Part shown: in pieces, positions 34,272-44,380 of the stretch
Layout: each line of letters starts with the position of its first letter
Numbering within the stretch: position 1 is the first letter of the stretch
Translations under genes and position numbers: made by a program
DNA from: CBDCHC01 sp965277055
Lineage (GTDB): Bacteria; Pseudomonadota; Gammaproteobacteria; PS1; Pseudothioglobaceae
Assembly: GCA_965277055.1 (NCBI GenBank)
Contig: OZ255703.1
Location: forward strand, 744,001-808,000
Direction of reading: 5' to 3'
DNA: 64,000 nucleotides
The notes under the pieces: generated by a model
Told to the model about the DNA's origin: nothing
Databases searched by the model: none
What the model saw: the letters and a program-made list of their open reading frames with translations, nothing else

Positions 34272-35327
34272 ATGGAAATATACTTAGTAGGCGGAGCAGT
34301 CCGTGATATGCTGTTAGGACTTGAGACTACCGATAAAGATTATGTAGTCGTAGATAGCTCTGAAGAAGAATTACTCTCTCTGGGTTATACCAAAGTTGGC
34401 AAAGGGTTTCCAGTATTTTTACACCCCACTACCAAGGAAGAGTACGCACTAGCAAGAAGCGAAACTAAAGTATCTAGTGGTTATCTTGGCTTTAAAACCT
34501 CTACCTCGGGTGTCACCCTACTTGAGGATTTGATGCGCCGAGATATTACTATAAACTCTATAGCAATGGATGATCGTGGCAATATTATTGACCCCACAAA
34601 TGGCCAAGAAGATCTCCAACTCGGAATTATTCGTCATACCAGCCCTGCATTTATCGAAGATCCACTCCGGGTACTCCGGGTCGCTCGGTTTGGTGCGCGC
34701 TTTAAGCCGTATGGGTTTAAGGTAGCACATAGTACTCATGCACTCATGCGTTATATTGTCGAAAGTGGAGAGTTATCATCGCTTCCAGGTGAGCGTATTT
34801 TTACCGAACTTCATAAAGCCTTAACTTACACTCACTCTTCGGCGTTTTTTAAAATTTTACTCGCTTGTGGCGCCTATAACACATTGTTTGGTACTAATGA
34901 TACCTCTGATGCTCATAGCAATAGTTTTACTCACCTTGATGGTTCACAACCTGCTATTATTAAATTTGCCCTATGGTTGCAAAATTATGATTTGACTACT
35001 ATATCAAACATAATTAAAATCCTGAAGGTGCCTAATAAATATCGTTCATTAACGTTGCTTACTCATACACATACGGTAACACTTGAACACTTTAATACTC
35101 TAAGTGCTGAAGATCAGTTAACGTTTTTTATCCAGAGTGATAGCCTACGAAATACTGAACAATTTATGCAATTATTATCTGTGTGTGAATGCATAGGAAT
35201 TGAGGTTGAAGATATTCGCACAATGCACAAACGATTGCAGTCTGTTCAATTTGATACCACTGCAGAGAATGGCATAGCACTACTCAAGCAGCAACGACTG
35301 CAAGTGCTACAACACACTAGTAACTAA
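34272..35327 (+). CDS. cca: CCA tRNA nucleotidyltransferase
   Basis: The enzyme adds or repairs the CCA end of tRNAs. The 351-aa class II protein has GGAVRDMLLG, the catalytic acid pair in TTDKDYVVV, RRDITINSIAMD, and DPLRVLRVARFGARF. It lacks the C-terminal HD domain of E. coli Cca (412 aa). All three tRNA genes in the window encode CCA, so the role here would be repair. It is followed eight bases later by dnaA, an uncommon partner, suggesting that cca and dnaA share a transcript. Confidence 0.95.
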   Translation: MEIYLVGGAVRDMLLGLETTDKDYVVVDSSEEELLSLGYTKVGKGFPVFLHPTTKEEYALARSETKVSSGYLGFKTSTSGVTLLEDLMRRDITINSIAMDDRGNIIDPTNGQEDLQLGIIRHTSPAFIEDPLRVLRVARFGARFKPYGFKVAHSTHALMRYIVESGELSSLPGERIFTELHKALTYTHSSAFFKILLACGAYNTLFGTNDTSDAHSNSFTHLDGSQPAIIKFALWLQNYDLTTISNIIKILKVPNKYRSLTLLTHTHTVTLEHFNTLSAEDQLTFFIQSDSLRNTEQFMQLLSVCECIGIEVEDIRTMHKRLQSVQFDTTAENGIALLKQQRLQVLQHTSN

Positions 35328-35335
35328 GAAGCACC

Positions 35336-36616
35336 ATGTGGGACAAATGTAAAACACAATTAAAAAAAATCTTGTCTATACAGGAGTTTACCATGTATAT
35401 TGCTCCACTTAAAGTACAGCTTTCTGGTAACAAACTTAATATTATTTCACCTAATGCAGTGATTAATAATTATATCAACAAGCACCTAAAAGATACCATT
35501 TCATCAACTATTAAGACCTTTAATAGTGAAGTCAGCATTCAGTTTGAGGTGATTGCTGACTCTGGGAGGAAAAAACTTATTACCAACAACCTTACCAAAG
35601 AGTTCTCTTTTGATAATTTGGTAGAAGGAAATGCCAATGCCTTTGCCCTGAGTGCAGGTAAGCAAATTGCAAATAATATTAAAAACGCAACCTACAACCC
35701 ATTTGTAATTTATGGCGAGTCTGGATTGGGGAAAACTCACCTAATGCAGGCGATTGGTATTTTGAGTTTGCAACTCAACCCAGGACTTAGAGTGGTCTAT
35801 ATTTCACTTAATGACTTTGTCAGAAATATCACCTCAGGTATTCGCCACAAAAATATTGAAGAAGTAAAAGAGTATTACAAAGGAGCACAACTCTTACTCA
35901 TTGATGATATTCACATGATTACCGGTAAGGAAAAAACCCAAGAAGAGTTTTTCCATATTTTTAATTTCTTATTTGGTAATAAAAAACAAATTATTATGAC
36001 CTGTGATCAGGTGCCACACACCATGGTAGATATCGAAACTCGGCTAAAAACTCGGCTTACCAGTGGCTTTAGTGTGGAAGTAAAACCACCTGAGCAAGAA
36101 ATGAGAGAGGCTATTCTTTCTGATAAAGCGACTAAACAACAAATTAAACTCACCGAAGAAGCTATAGAGTTTATTGCAAGTAATATTAAATCAAATGTAA
36201 GAGATTTAGAAGGTGCACTTATTACCATTAAAGGCTTTGTAGAATTTAGTGGCTTAAAAAATGCTGTTGTTGATAGAAGTGTCGCCAGTTCTGCTCTAGG
36301 GCATATTATTAGCCAAAAACGGATAAATGTTGATATCTTAGATATTCAAAAAGAAACCGCAAAACAATATGGTATTACCACCAGTGATTTAACCTCAAAA
36401 AGCAGAAAACAACATATTATGCATGCTCGACATACTGCTATCTTTTTAAGCAAAGAGCTAACCAATCACTCTCTTAGTAGTATTGGCGAATACTTTGGCA
36501 AAAGAGACCACTCTACAGTAATAAATTCATGTAAAAAATTTGAAGAACTTATAGGAGATAAGCCTGATATACACAAACAATACGAAGTTATACTCACTCG
36601 GTTATCTACAATTTAA
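35336..36616 (+). CDS. dnaA: Chromosomal replication initiator protein DnaA
   Basis: DnaA opens the replication origin. The 426-aa protein shows domain I (MWDKCKTQLKKILS), a short linker, the AAA+ domain with Walker A GESGLGKTHLMQAIG and Walker B LLIDDIHMI, and domain IV. The latter includes SRKQHIMHARHTAIFLSKEL and the box-recognition helix GKRDHSTVINSCKK. It is somewhat short because domain II is reduced. dnaN, recF and gyrB follow in the classical order. Confidence 0.97.
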   Translation: MWDKCKTQLKKILSIQEFTMYIAPLKVQLSGNKLNIISPNAVINNYINKHLKDTISSTIKTFNSEVSIQFEVIADSGRKKLITNNLTKEFSFDNLVEGNANAFALSAGKQIANNIKNATYNPFVIYGESGLGKTHLMQAIGILSLQLNPGLRVVYISLNDFVRNITSGIRHKNIEEVKEYYKGAQLLLIDDIHMITGKEKTQEEFFHIFNFLFGNKKQIIMTCDQVPHTMVDIETRLKTRLTSGFSVEVKPPEQEMREAILSDKATKQQIKLTEEAIEFIASNIKSNVRDLEGALITIKGFVEFSGLKNAVVDRSVASSALGHIISQKRINVDILDIQKETAKQYGITTSDLTSKSRKQHIMHARHTAIFLSKELTNHSLSSIGEYFGKRDHSTVINSCKKFEELIGDKPDIHKQYEVILTRLSTI

Positions 36617-36813
36617 CATGATGTGTATATATATTTTGCACAGTTGTGTATAGTTTAGAACAATTAAACAAAGATATGCACAAACACACAATTTTACTCA
36701 CAACAACAAACACACGTTATCCACAAAATAAGTTCTTGTTTTATAGGAAAAAGTTAAACTTACTCACAAAATATTTACCTTATAATAATAATAATAATTT
36801 TTAATAAAAGCAA
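36617..36813. other. Candidate replication origin (oriC) between dnaA and dnaN
   Basis: This A+T-rich 197-bp gap holds a perfect DnaA box TTATCCACA (36717-36725). One-mismatch boxes occur at 36674-36682 (ATATGCACA) and, on the other strand, around 36645-36653 (TGTGTATAG) and 36622-36630. A very A+T-rich tract with repeated AAT units (36780-36805) could be the unwinding element. Such clusters mark either oriC or dnaA/dnaN autoregulation. Confidence 0.6.
36717..36725 (+). promoter_or_regulatory. Consensus DnaA box
   Basis: TTATCCACA matches the high-affinity DnaA-binding consensus exactly. It lies in the dnaA-dnaN gap. Confidence 0.8.
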
Positions 36814-37911
36814 ATGGAAATTAAATTTAATAATAAAGAGCTCAAAGAAGTATTAGAAATAGTTAGAGGGGGAGTACAAAATAACTCCAACCACCAAATA
36901 CTCTCTTCAGTGTTATTTAGAATAATTGGAAATACTCTTAATTTATTTACTAATGATTCTGAAATAGAAATTAACACTCAAACAACCTTATCTGATACAT
37001 ACGATAAGATTGAGTTTGCTATTAAATTAATTGATCTCCATAATATATTATTACGAATAGATGAAGAAGAAAGTATAATATTTAAAATAAATAACAACAC
37101 CTTAACTCTAGTAAATAATAAAAATACATTTAATTTAAATATTTTAAATAAAGAAGATTTTAACTCATCAATTCATACAACCAATGAAGGAAGTATTGAT
37201 GTTTCTACAGAAGAACTACTTAATCTTATTAAAAAAACAAGTTTTACTATTGGTCAAGATATGGTCATGAGTGTATTAAATGGCATGTTGTTAGAAATAG
37301 ATAAAGAGTTTATTAACACAGTAACTTCAGATGGACACCGTTTATCTATGGCAAGTATCACCAGCCCACATAATAAAACCAAACGTGCAATTATCCCTAA
37401 AAAAACAATTGCTGAAATTGTTAAATTACTAAATAATACTAGCGAACCAACAATTTCACTATTTGTGGATGAATATAACATCATATTAAGTAATGATCAT
37501 ACCACTATAAAATCTAAGCTTATTAGTGGTGGATTTCCAGATTATCAAACATTTTTCCCAGATGAAACTGATATTCAAATTGTTATCAACAACTCTTTAT
37601 TTAAAAAAGCACTTAAACAAACTGAGATATTCACTAAAGAAAATAAAACTATCAATCTTGAGTTTACCCCAGGTGAGCTCACCATCTCAGCGGAGTCTGA
37701 ACGCGGTAATGCAAAAAGTGTAGTAGATTTAGAAGGTTATAATGGTGAATTAACAGTAGGATTCAATGTTGCTTACTTGCTACAAACTTTACAAAATATT
37801 GATGAAGAACATGTAATATTTGAAATGCAAAGCACCAAAGAAAATGCACTAGTATTAAGAGGTAAGGATAACACTATTGCTAAATACTTAGTTATGGCTG
37901 TTAAGGTCTAA
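36814..37911 (+). CDS. dnaN: DNA polymerase III beta subunit (sliding clamp)
   Basis: The clamp encircles DNA and tethers polymerase. The 365-aa protein has three clamp-fold repeats; recognisable are SVLFRIIGNTLNLFTNDSE, TVTSDGHRLSMA, FPDYQTFFP and, at the end, KYLVMAVKV (the last strand, family MPMRL). It is shorter on conserved motifs than E. coli DnaN but has the normal length. It lies between dnaA and recF, 10 bp before recF. Confidence 0.95.
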   Translation: MEIKFNNKELKEVLEIVRGGVQNNSNHQILSSVLFRIIGNTLNLFTNDSEIEINTQTTLSDTYDKIEFAIKLIDLHNILLRIDEEESIIFKINNNTLTLVNNKNTFNLNILNKEDFNSSIHTTNEGSIDVSTEELLNLIKKTSFTIGQDMVMSVLNGMLLEIDKEFINTVTSDGHRLSMASITSPHNKTKRAIIPKKTIAEIVKLLNNTSEPTISLFVDEYNIILSNDHTTIKSKLISGGFPDYQTFFPDETDIQIVINNSLFKKALKQTEIFTKENKTINLEFTPGELTISAESERGNAKSVVDLEGYNGELTVGFNVAYLLQTLQNIDEEHVIFEMQSTKENALVLRGKDNTIAKYLVMAVKV

Positions 37912-37921
37912 TTAAGAGGTA

Positions 37922-38983
37922 GTGAATCACACTATAACACAGGTATTTCCATACCAATTCAGAAATTTAGAACACGCTGTTATTGATTGTGCTCCTGGGA
38001 TTAATGTATTTGTAGGGGACAATGCTCAAGGGAAAACTAATATTCTTGAATTAATATATTATGCAATTCATAATAAATCATTTAAGTCTGCTAAAACTCA
38101 AGATATCATATCCACAGATCAAAGTTCTCTTACTACTCTAATAACCTTAGAATCTGGAAAACTAAGGATTAACAAAACAAGCACAACTACTACTATAACC
38201 CTAAATAATTCACCCATCTCTGCAATTGATGCATCTGCACTTGTGCCCATGCAGGTCATTTCTCCAGATAGAGGATATATTATAGGCGGGGAACAATCTC
38301 TAAAACGTAGAAGCTTAAATTGGGGGGTGTTCCACGTGAAACCAGAGTTCAAAAAACTCTATATTGCTTACCAAAAAATTAAAAAAAATATCAATATATT
38401 AATAAAAGATCAAAATAAATCAGAATTACTAATTTGGCTACCCATCCTAGCGAAACATATATCACAAATAAATAACCTTAGAGAGCAGTACTTACAAATG
38501 CTAAACACGTATGATAAATATGATTACTTTGAGAACACAGATATTGATGCCTCATTACTACACTATACGTACTCTAGCAGTATTCCTAAAACCATAGGAA
38601 AAACCACTGAAGACATCCATGAATTTTTACTAAAAAATATTGATTTTATATTAAAAAACAAGTATTTGAGATACGGACCTCATAGGGCAACACTAGAATT
38701 TAACTACAATAACACACCTGAAACTAATTTATCAAGAGGACAACAAAAAATACTATCAGTATTGTTTTGCTTAAAACAACTTCAAATACTACTTGATTTA
38801 GGCAAACAACCCGTAGTGTTAATTGATGATATTACCTCAGAATTAGATAATATGAAAATCGACTCATTACTACATTTTTTAAAACATCACCACATCCAAT
38901 CATTTATTACAAATATTCACCCATTACCACAAGTGAGTACTACAAATTTTGTGAAATCTGGCAAAGTAGAGTATAATTGTTAA
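37922..38983 (+). CDS. recF: DNA replication/repair protein RecF
   Basis: RecF helps load RecA at gaps. The 353-aa SMC-like ATPase has Walker A GDNAQGKTNILE, the signature LSRGQQKILSVLFCLKQ and Walker B VVLIDDITSELD. It starts with GTG at 37922 after an AAGAGG ribosome site. Codon use is A+T rich like dnaN, and the gene follows it directly. Confidence 0.94.
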   Translation: MNHTITQVFPYQFRNLEHAVIDCAPGINVFVGDNAQGKTNILELIYYAIHNKSFKSAKTQDIISTDQSSLTTLITLESGKLRINKTSTTTTITLNNSPISAIDASALVPMQVISPDRGYIIGGEQSLKRRSLNWGVFHVKPEFKKLYIAYQKIKKNINILIKDQNKSELLIWLPILAKHISQINNLREQYLQMLNTYDKYDYFENTDIDASLLHYTYSSSIPKTIGKTTEDIHEFLLKNIDFILKNKYLRYGPHRATLEFNYNNTPETNLSRGQQKILSVLFCLKQLQILLDLGKQPVVLIDDITSELDNMKIDSLLHFLKHHHIQSFITNIHPLPQVSTTNFVKSGKVEYNC

Positions 38984-39112
38984 AACACAATTTAAAAAAA
39001 AATACGCGCGTTTTATACCAAGTATTTAAGGGTAATAAGCTATATAAGCCAACCTTATTATTGGTGTATACAACTGATTACTCTTAAATAGACGACACTA
39101 CTGGAAATTCTT

Positions 39113-41494
39113 ATGGATGAACAACAAAGCCCAAATTATGGTGCTGACAATATTAAGGTTTTAAAAGGCCTAGATGCTGTTCGTAAGCGTCCGGGGATGT
39201 ATATCGGTGATACTGATGATGGCACTGGCCTACATCACATGGTGTTTGAGGTGGTGGATAATTCTATTGACGAGGCACTTGCAGGATACTGCTCCAAAAT
39301 CACTATTACCATCAATTTAGATAATTCTATTACAGTTGAGGATAATGGTCGGGGTATTCCTGTAGATATGCACCCTGAAGAACAAAGATCTGCAGCAGAA
39401 GTCATAATGACTGTGCTTCATGCAGGCGGTAAGTTTGATGATAATTCTTATAAAGTCTCAGGTGGTCTTCATGGTGTAGGTGTGTCAGTAGTAAATGCAT
39501 TAAGTTCAGAGTTAGAACTCACTATTTATAAAAATGGTAAGGAGTATTATCAAAAATATCATCTTGGCGAGCCAGAACAACCACTAGAAAGTATAGGCAC
39601 CACAGACAAACAAGGTACTAAAATTCGTTTTTTGCCGAGTACAGAAATCTTTGCTATTACTGAATTTAAGTATGAAGTATTAGCAAATCGCTTACGTGAG
39701 TTGAGTTTTTTAAATTCTGGAGTGCATATTGAAATCACAGATAAACGCACTAACACTAATAATATATTTGAGTTTGCAGGTGGTATTTCTTCTTTTGTAG
39801 AATACTTAAATAAAGCCAAATCACCTATTCATAATTCTATTATTTCTATTAACACCACTAGAAGTGATATCTCTGTAGAGGTAGCTATGCAGTGGAATGA
39901 TAGTTATAACGACGGAATTTTTTGTTTTACCAACAACATCCCTCAGCGAGATGGTGGTACCCACTTAGCAGGGTTTAGAGCAGCACTTACTAGAACACTA
40001 AATTCTTATATTGAAAACTCAAATCTAGCGAAAAAAGAAAAAGTCACTATTTCGGGTGAAGACACGAGAGAAGGGCTTACTGCTATTGTTTCTATAAAAG
40101 TACCTGACCCTAAGTTTTCATCACAGACCAAAGATAAGTTGGTTTCTAGCGAAGTAAGAGCTCCAGTAGAATCAAGCGTAAACGAAAAATTAGCAGAATT
40201 TTTACTAGAACACCCAAATGATGCTAAGACTATCATCGGTAAAATTCTAGAAGCCTCTAAAGCTAGAGATGCTGCACGTAAAGCTAGAGAAATGACTAGA
40301 AGAAAGGGTGCGCTTGATATTGCAGGTCTCCCAGGTAAACTCAGTGATTGCCAAAGTAAAGACGCCTCTGAAAGTGAAATATATTTAGTAGAGGGTGATT
40401 CTGCAGGTGGTTCTGCAAAACAAGGACGTGATAGAAGAACTCAAGCTATTTTGCCACTAAAAGGAAAAATCCTAAATGTAGAAAAAGCCCGCTTTGATAA
40501 AATGCTTTCTTCTCAAGAAGTAGGCACTTTAATTACCGCCCTCGGCTGCGGGATTGGTGCAGATGAATATGATATTGAAAAACTCAGATATCATAAAATC
40601 GTTATTATGACTGATGCGGATGTAGATGGTGCACATATCAGAACACTACTTTTAACATTTTTCTACCGCTACCTACCAGAGCTTATTGAAAAAGGGTATT
40701 TATACATTGCTCAACCACCATTATACAAAATTAAGCGTGGTAAACAAGAGCAGTATTTAAAAGATGATAAAGAGTTAAATGATTATTTATTGCAAGATGC
40801 TATTACTAACGTGAGTGTTTATCTTGAAGAGGGTGCACCAAGCATAGTACCAAGTGCTCTAGAAGAGATGTTGGTGAGATATACAACAGTAATTTCTAGT
40901 ATTAACACACTCTCAAACACCTACACAACAGCAATGCTTACGTTACTTGCTGGGTATTATAGTGACAATATTTCCAAATATATAGCAGGCTTAAATGCCA
41001 AAGCAGAACAATACAACAATCTTAACGAACAACACCAGTTTAGTGAGATAGGTGGTGAATTGCAATATGAGTATTATAGTTATGGAGTGCTAAATACCAG
41101 CATACTCCTTGATGACACAATATTGCAAACATTTGATTTTAAAACAATCATATCGTATGCAAAAGATATTGAAATGAGTTTTGCACCAGAACTGACTATT
41201 GTTAAAAAAGAAAAAGAATTAACTTTTACTGATTTTATGAGTGCGGCAGAATATCTGCTCGGTGAGGCCAAAAAAGGACAAAGTATTCAGCGGTATAAAG
41301 GATTGGGGGAGATGAACCCAGAGCAATTATGGGAAACCACTATGGACCCAGAAAAACGCACCTTTATGCAAGTAGAAATAAGTGATGCAATACAAGCTGA
41401 TGGTGTGTTTTCCACACTTATGGGTGATGAGGTAGAGCCACGTCGTGAATTTATCGAACAAAATGCATTACTGGCACAAAATTTAGATTTTTAG
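39113..41494 (+). CDS. gyrB: DNA gyrase subunit B
   Basis: GyrB supplies the ATPase and Toprim parts of gyrase. The 793-aa protein has the GHKL ATPase (VVDNSIDEALAGYC; GGLHGVGVSVVNAL), the transducer domain, and the Toprim EGDSAGGSAKQGRDR with PLKGKILNVEKAR, TDADVDGAHIRTLL and the C-terminal QRYKGLGEMNPEQLWETTMD. All catalytic residues seem present. It ends the dnaA-gyrB group. Confidence 0.98.
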   Translation: MDEQQSPNYGADNIKVLKGLDAVRKRPGMYIGDTDDGTGLHHMVFEVVDNSIDEALAGYCSKITITINLDNSITVEDNGRGIPVDMHPEEQRSAAEVIMTVLHAGGKFDDNSYKVSGGLHGVGVSVVNALSSELELTIYKNGKEYYQKYHLGEPEQPLESIGTTDKQGTKIRFLPSTEIFAITEFKYEVLANRLRELSFLNSGVHIEITDKRTNTNNIFEFAGGISSFVEYLNKAKSPIHNSIISINTTRSDISVEVAMQWNDSYNDGIFCFTNNIPQRDGGTHLAGFRAALTRTLNSYIENSNLAKKEKVTISGEDTREGLTAIVSIKVPDPKFSSQTKDKLVSSEVRAPVESSVNEKLAEFLLEHPNDAKTIIGKILEASKARDAARKAREMTRRKGALDIAGLPGKLSDCQSKDASESEIYLVEGDSAGGSAKQGRDRRTQAILPLKGKILNVEKARFDKMLSSQEVGTLITALGCGIGADEYDIEKLRYHKIVIMTDADVDGAHIRTLLLTFFYRYLPELIEKGYLYIAQPPLYKIKRGKQEQYLKDDKELNDYLLQDAITNVSVYLEEGAPSIVPSALEEMLVRYTTVISSINTLSNTYTTAMLTLLAGYYSDNISKYIAGLNAKAEQYNNLNEQHQFSEIGGELQYEYYSYGVLNTSILLDDTILQTFDFKTIISYAKDIEMSFAPELTIVKKEKELTFTDFMSAAEYLLGEAKKGQSIQRYKGLGEMNPEQLWETTMDPEKRTFMQVEISDAIQADGVFSTLMGDEVEPRREFIEQNALLAQNLDF

Positions 41495-41509
41495 TTTTTA
41501 AGGAGAGGT

Positions 41510-42400
41510 ATGTCTAAACAACACCCAGTTATCGCAGTTACTGGCTCGTCTGGTGCTGGCACTACATTTGTCAAACGCGTATTTAAAAAAATTTTTAAAG
41601 AGCAAAATATAACCCCAAATATTATTGAAGGAGATAGTTTTCATAAGTACGAACGATCTGAAATGAAAGCATTAGTAGCCAAAAGTAGAGAAAATGGTAA
41701 AGTGCTTACGCACTTTTCTGATGAGGCAAATCACTTTGATAAAGTTCGTGATCTATTTCGCGAATATGGCAATACAGGGGGCGGTCAAAAACGCTACTAT
41801 ATCCACAGTGAAGCAGAAGCCACAAGACATAATGCACGCTTAGGTACTTCACTTGAACCGGGTCAATTTACCCCTTGGGAGAATGTGCCAAAAGGTACAG
41901 ACCTAATGTTCTATGAAGGCTTACATGGTGGGCTACGTACTGCTGAAGTAGATATCGCATCTGAGGTGGATTTATTAGTAGGTGTAGTACCTATTATTAA
42001 TATCGAATGGATTCAAAAAATTTACCGCGATACTTCAGAACGTCCATACACACCAGCAGATGTTCATACCGTAATATTAGAAAGAATGCCAGATTATGCG
42101 AAATTTATCACCCCGCAATTTGATAATACGCATATTAACTTTCATCGTATCCCATTAGTAGATACTGCAAACCCATTTGACATCTCAACTGCGAAGCCAG
42201 TACCTAAACCTGAGGATTCATTAGTAGTGACTACTGTGCGTATCAATGAGGTTGATTTAGAGGCTATTAAGCAAGCTCTTCCCGAGGGAGCAATGGCATT
42301 TTTACAAAATGACACTACCTTAGTGTATAAAGGAAATTACATGGCAGATGTTCTTGATCTTATGCTTACTCCGCTTATTAAAGCGCTCGTTAAGAAGTAA
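41510..42400 (+). CDS. prkB: Phosphoribulokinase (PrkB type)
   Basis: Phosphoribulokinase makes ribulose 1,5-bisphosphate, the RuBisCO substrate. The 296-aa protein has the nucleotide loop GSSGAGTT (12-19), IEGDSFHKYER, FTPWENVPKGTDLMFYEGLHGG and DIASEVDLLVGVVPIINIEWIQK, characteristic of bacterial class I PRK/PrkB. With SoxB downstream a role in the Calvin cycle is plausible, but E. coli PrkB homologues exist without RuBisCO and no cbb gene is nearby. A strong AAGGAGAGG ribosome site precedes it. Confidence 0.9.
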   Translation: MSKQHPVIAVTGSSGAGTTFVKRVFKKIFKEQNITPNIIEGDSFHKYERSEMKALVAKSRENGKVLTHFSDEANHFDKVRDLFREYGNTGGGQKRYYIHSEAEATRHNARLGTSLEPGQFTPWENVPKGTDLMFYEGLHGGLRTAEVDIASEVDLLVGVVPIINIEWIQKIYRDTSERPYTPADVHTVILERMPDYAKFITPQFDNTHINFHRIPLVDTANPFDISTAKPVPKPEDSLVVTTVRINEVDLEAIKQALPEGAMAFLQNDTTLVYKGNYMADVLDLMLTPLIKALVKK

Positions 42401-42428
42401 TCTTTCACATTGAACCTTACTCCTGCTT

Positions 42429-43238
42429 ATGACTAATCTTATACAACGCAGTATCACAGGATTAGTTCTTCTAGCGGGGGTGGTGGTTGCACTCACCTCA
42501 TTGACGCAGTTAGGAGTGGTACTTCTTATTGCTTTGGTCGGGGGTATATTGCTTTTTGAATATGCTTCTCTCACACAGTTGTCAAAGGTCAGCACTGGGA
42601 TGACAACTGTAATATTAGTGCTTATACTAACTCTTGGCTGGCAGTATTCTTATGCAGTAGTAGCTGATATCCAGATCTTTTTTTGGTTAGTTTGTATATG
42701 GTGGCTCTACAATCTTGTGATTGTGGTCCAGTACCCTAAGCAAAATACACTCATTAATCATCGGTTGTTTCAGCCAATGAATGCATTATTGTTACTCACC
42801 CCCTTTGTTTTGGTATTTCCTTATCTTCATGCATATTCAACCCCACTTCTAGGACTCTTATTAGTTATTGTTATTAGCGTAGATAGCTGCTCATATATAG
42901 TGGGCAAATTATTTGGCACGCATACCCCGTTGCCACAGCTGAGCCCACACAAAACCACCCAAGGATTTATCGGTGGCATAATCGGCGGTACTGGTATTTC
43001 ATTACTATATACTTATATTATGATTACTACAGATTTGGGTAAGTATGGCATTATTATTGTATTAACTGCATTATTTGCTCTGATTGGTGATGGCTATCAA
43101 AGTGTGTTTAAGCGTATTCGGGGGGTTAAAAATAGCGGCACCCTACTCCCAGGGCATGGTGGGCTGTGGGATAGGCTTGATGGGATGCTAGCTGCTACAC
43201 CAATATTTATATTGGGTATTTTAGTACTTGAGTTATGA
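42429..43238 (+). CDS. cdsA: Phosphatidate cytidylyltransferase
   Basis: CdsA makes CDP-diacylglycerol in the inner membrane, the substrate of PgsA. The 269-aa protein has about seven hydrophobic segments and the family signature near its end: VKNSGTLLPGHGGLWDRLDG, with SPHKTTQGFIGG before it. It overlaps dxr by four bases (ATGA). The usual upstream uppS and downstream rseP and bamA are missing here; prkB and an M23 peptidase take their places. Confidence 0.95.
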   Translation: MTNLIQRSITGLVLLAGVVVALTSLTQLGVVLLIALVGGILLFEYASLTQLSKVSTGMTTVILVLILTLGWQYSYAVVADIQIFFWLVCIWWLYNLVIVVQYPKQNTLINHRLFQPMNALLLLTPFVLVFPYLHAYSTPLLGLLLVIVISVDSCSYIVGKLFGTHTPLPQLSPHKTTQGFIGGIIGGTGISLLYTYIMITTDLGKYGIIIVLTALFALIGDGYQSVFKRIRGVKNSGTLLPGHGGLWDRLDGMLAATPIFILGILVLEL

Positions 43239-44380
43239 AGCAATTAACTATTCTTGGAGCTACAGGATCTATAGGTACTCAGACTTTGCAAGTAGTGGAT
43301 TTACACCGTGATAAGTACGATATATATGCTCTGAGCGCTCACTCTTCGGTAGATACAATGATTACATTGTGTCATACATACAACCCCAAGGTAGTGGTTA
43401 TGACCCAACCAAGTGCTGCTAAAGAATTACAAAATCAAATTTCAAAGAGCATTAGCGTATATAGTGATGTACGTGCATTAATAGATATTGCTTCTGCTCC
43501 AGAGGTAGATATAGTGATGTCTGCAATTGTGGGGAGTGCTGGAATGCACTCCACTCTTAGCGCTGCACAGGCAGGTAAGCGTATTCTTTTAGCCAATAAA
43601 GAAAGTTTGGTTCTTGGTGGGCATATTATTATGCCTACGGCAAAAGAAAATGGTGCGCAAATTATCCCAGTAGACAGTGAACATAGCGCAATATTTCAAG
43701 CATTACAGGGTGGGGATAGCGGACTAGAGAAAATTCAATTAACAGCGAGTGGAGGACCATTTTTACATACTGATATATCTGAATTAGTCCATATGACTCC
43801 GGCACAGGCGTGTGCACACCCAAACTGGTCTATGGGTGCAAAAATATCTATAGATAGTGCCACAATGATGAATAAAGCATTAGAAGTCATAGAGGCACAT
43901 TATTTGTTTGGCTTGCCTGCTGAGCAGATTGATGTAGTAGTACACCCACAAAGCATTATTCACTCTAGTGTGTATTTTAAAGACGGCAGTGTATTATCTC
44001 AGCTTGGCACTCCTGATATGCGTACTGCTATCTCTTATGCATTAAGCCACCCCGAACGTATTTTTTCAGGGGCGGACACACTAGATTTAACGCAACATAC
44101 CTTAGAGTTTTATCCAGTTGATTATGATAAGTTTAAGAGTTTAAAATTAGCCTATTTAGCTCTTCGCACCAGCCACGCCCACTTAGCAGCTTTCAATGGT
44201 GCAAATGAAGAAGCGGTAGCGGCGTTTTTACAAGAGAAAATTGGCTTTTTAGATATCGTGCGAGTGATTTGTGAGGTATTAGAACACACTCTACCTAACG
44301 CATTAGATGCCTTAGAAGATGTATTAGCCCAAGATAAACAATCAAGAGAATATGCAAATAAGATCATTTCTTCCCTGTAG
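43235..44380 (+). CDS. dxr: 1-deoxy-D-xylulose 5-phosphate reductoisomerase
   Basis: Dxr makes methylerythritol phosphate in the MEP pathway, which also includes ispE at 9113. The 381-aa protein has the NADPH-binding start LTILGATGSIGTQTL, ANKESLVLGG, VDSEHSAIFQ and TASGGPF, and the metal and substrate residues in VHPQSIIHSSVYFKDGS. It overlaps cdsA by four bases and the next gene by 29. Confidence 0.97.
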   Translation: MKQLTILGATGSIGTQTLQVVDLHRDKYDIYALSAHSSVDTMITLCHTYNPKVVVMTQPSAAKELQNQISKSISVYSDVRALIDIASAPEVDIVMSAIVGSAGMHSTLSAAQAGKRILLANKESLVLGGHIIMPTAKENGAQIIPVDSEHSAIFQALQGGDSGLEKIQLTASGGPFLHTDISELVHMTPAQACAHPNWSMGAKISIDSATMMNKALEVIEAHYLFGLPAEQIDVVVHPQSIIHSSVYFKDGSVLSQLGTPDMRTAISYALSHPERIFSGADTLDLTQHTLEFYPVDYDKFKSLKLAYLALRTSHAHLAAFNGANEEAVAAFLQEKIGFLDIVRVICEVLEHTLPNALDALEDVLAQDKQSREYANKIISSL

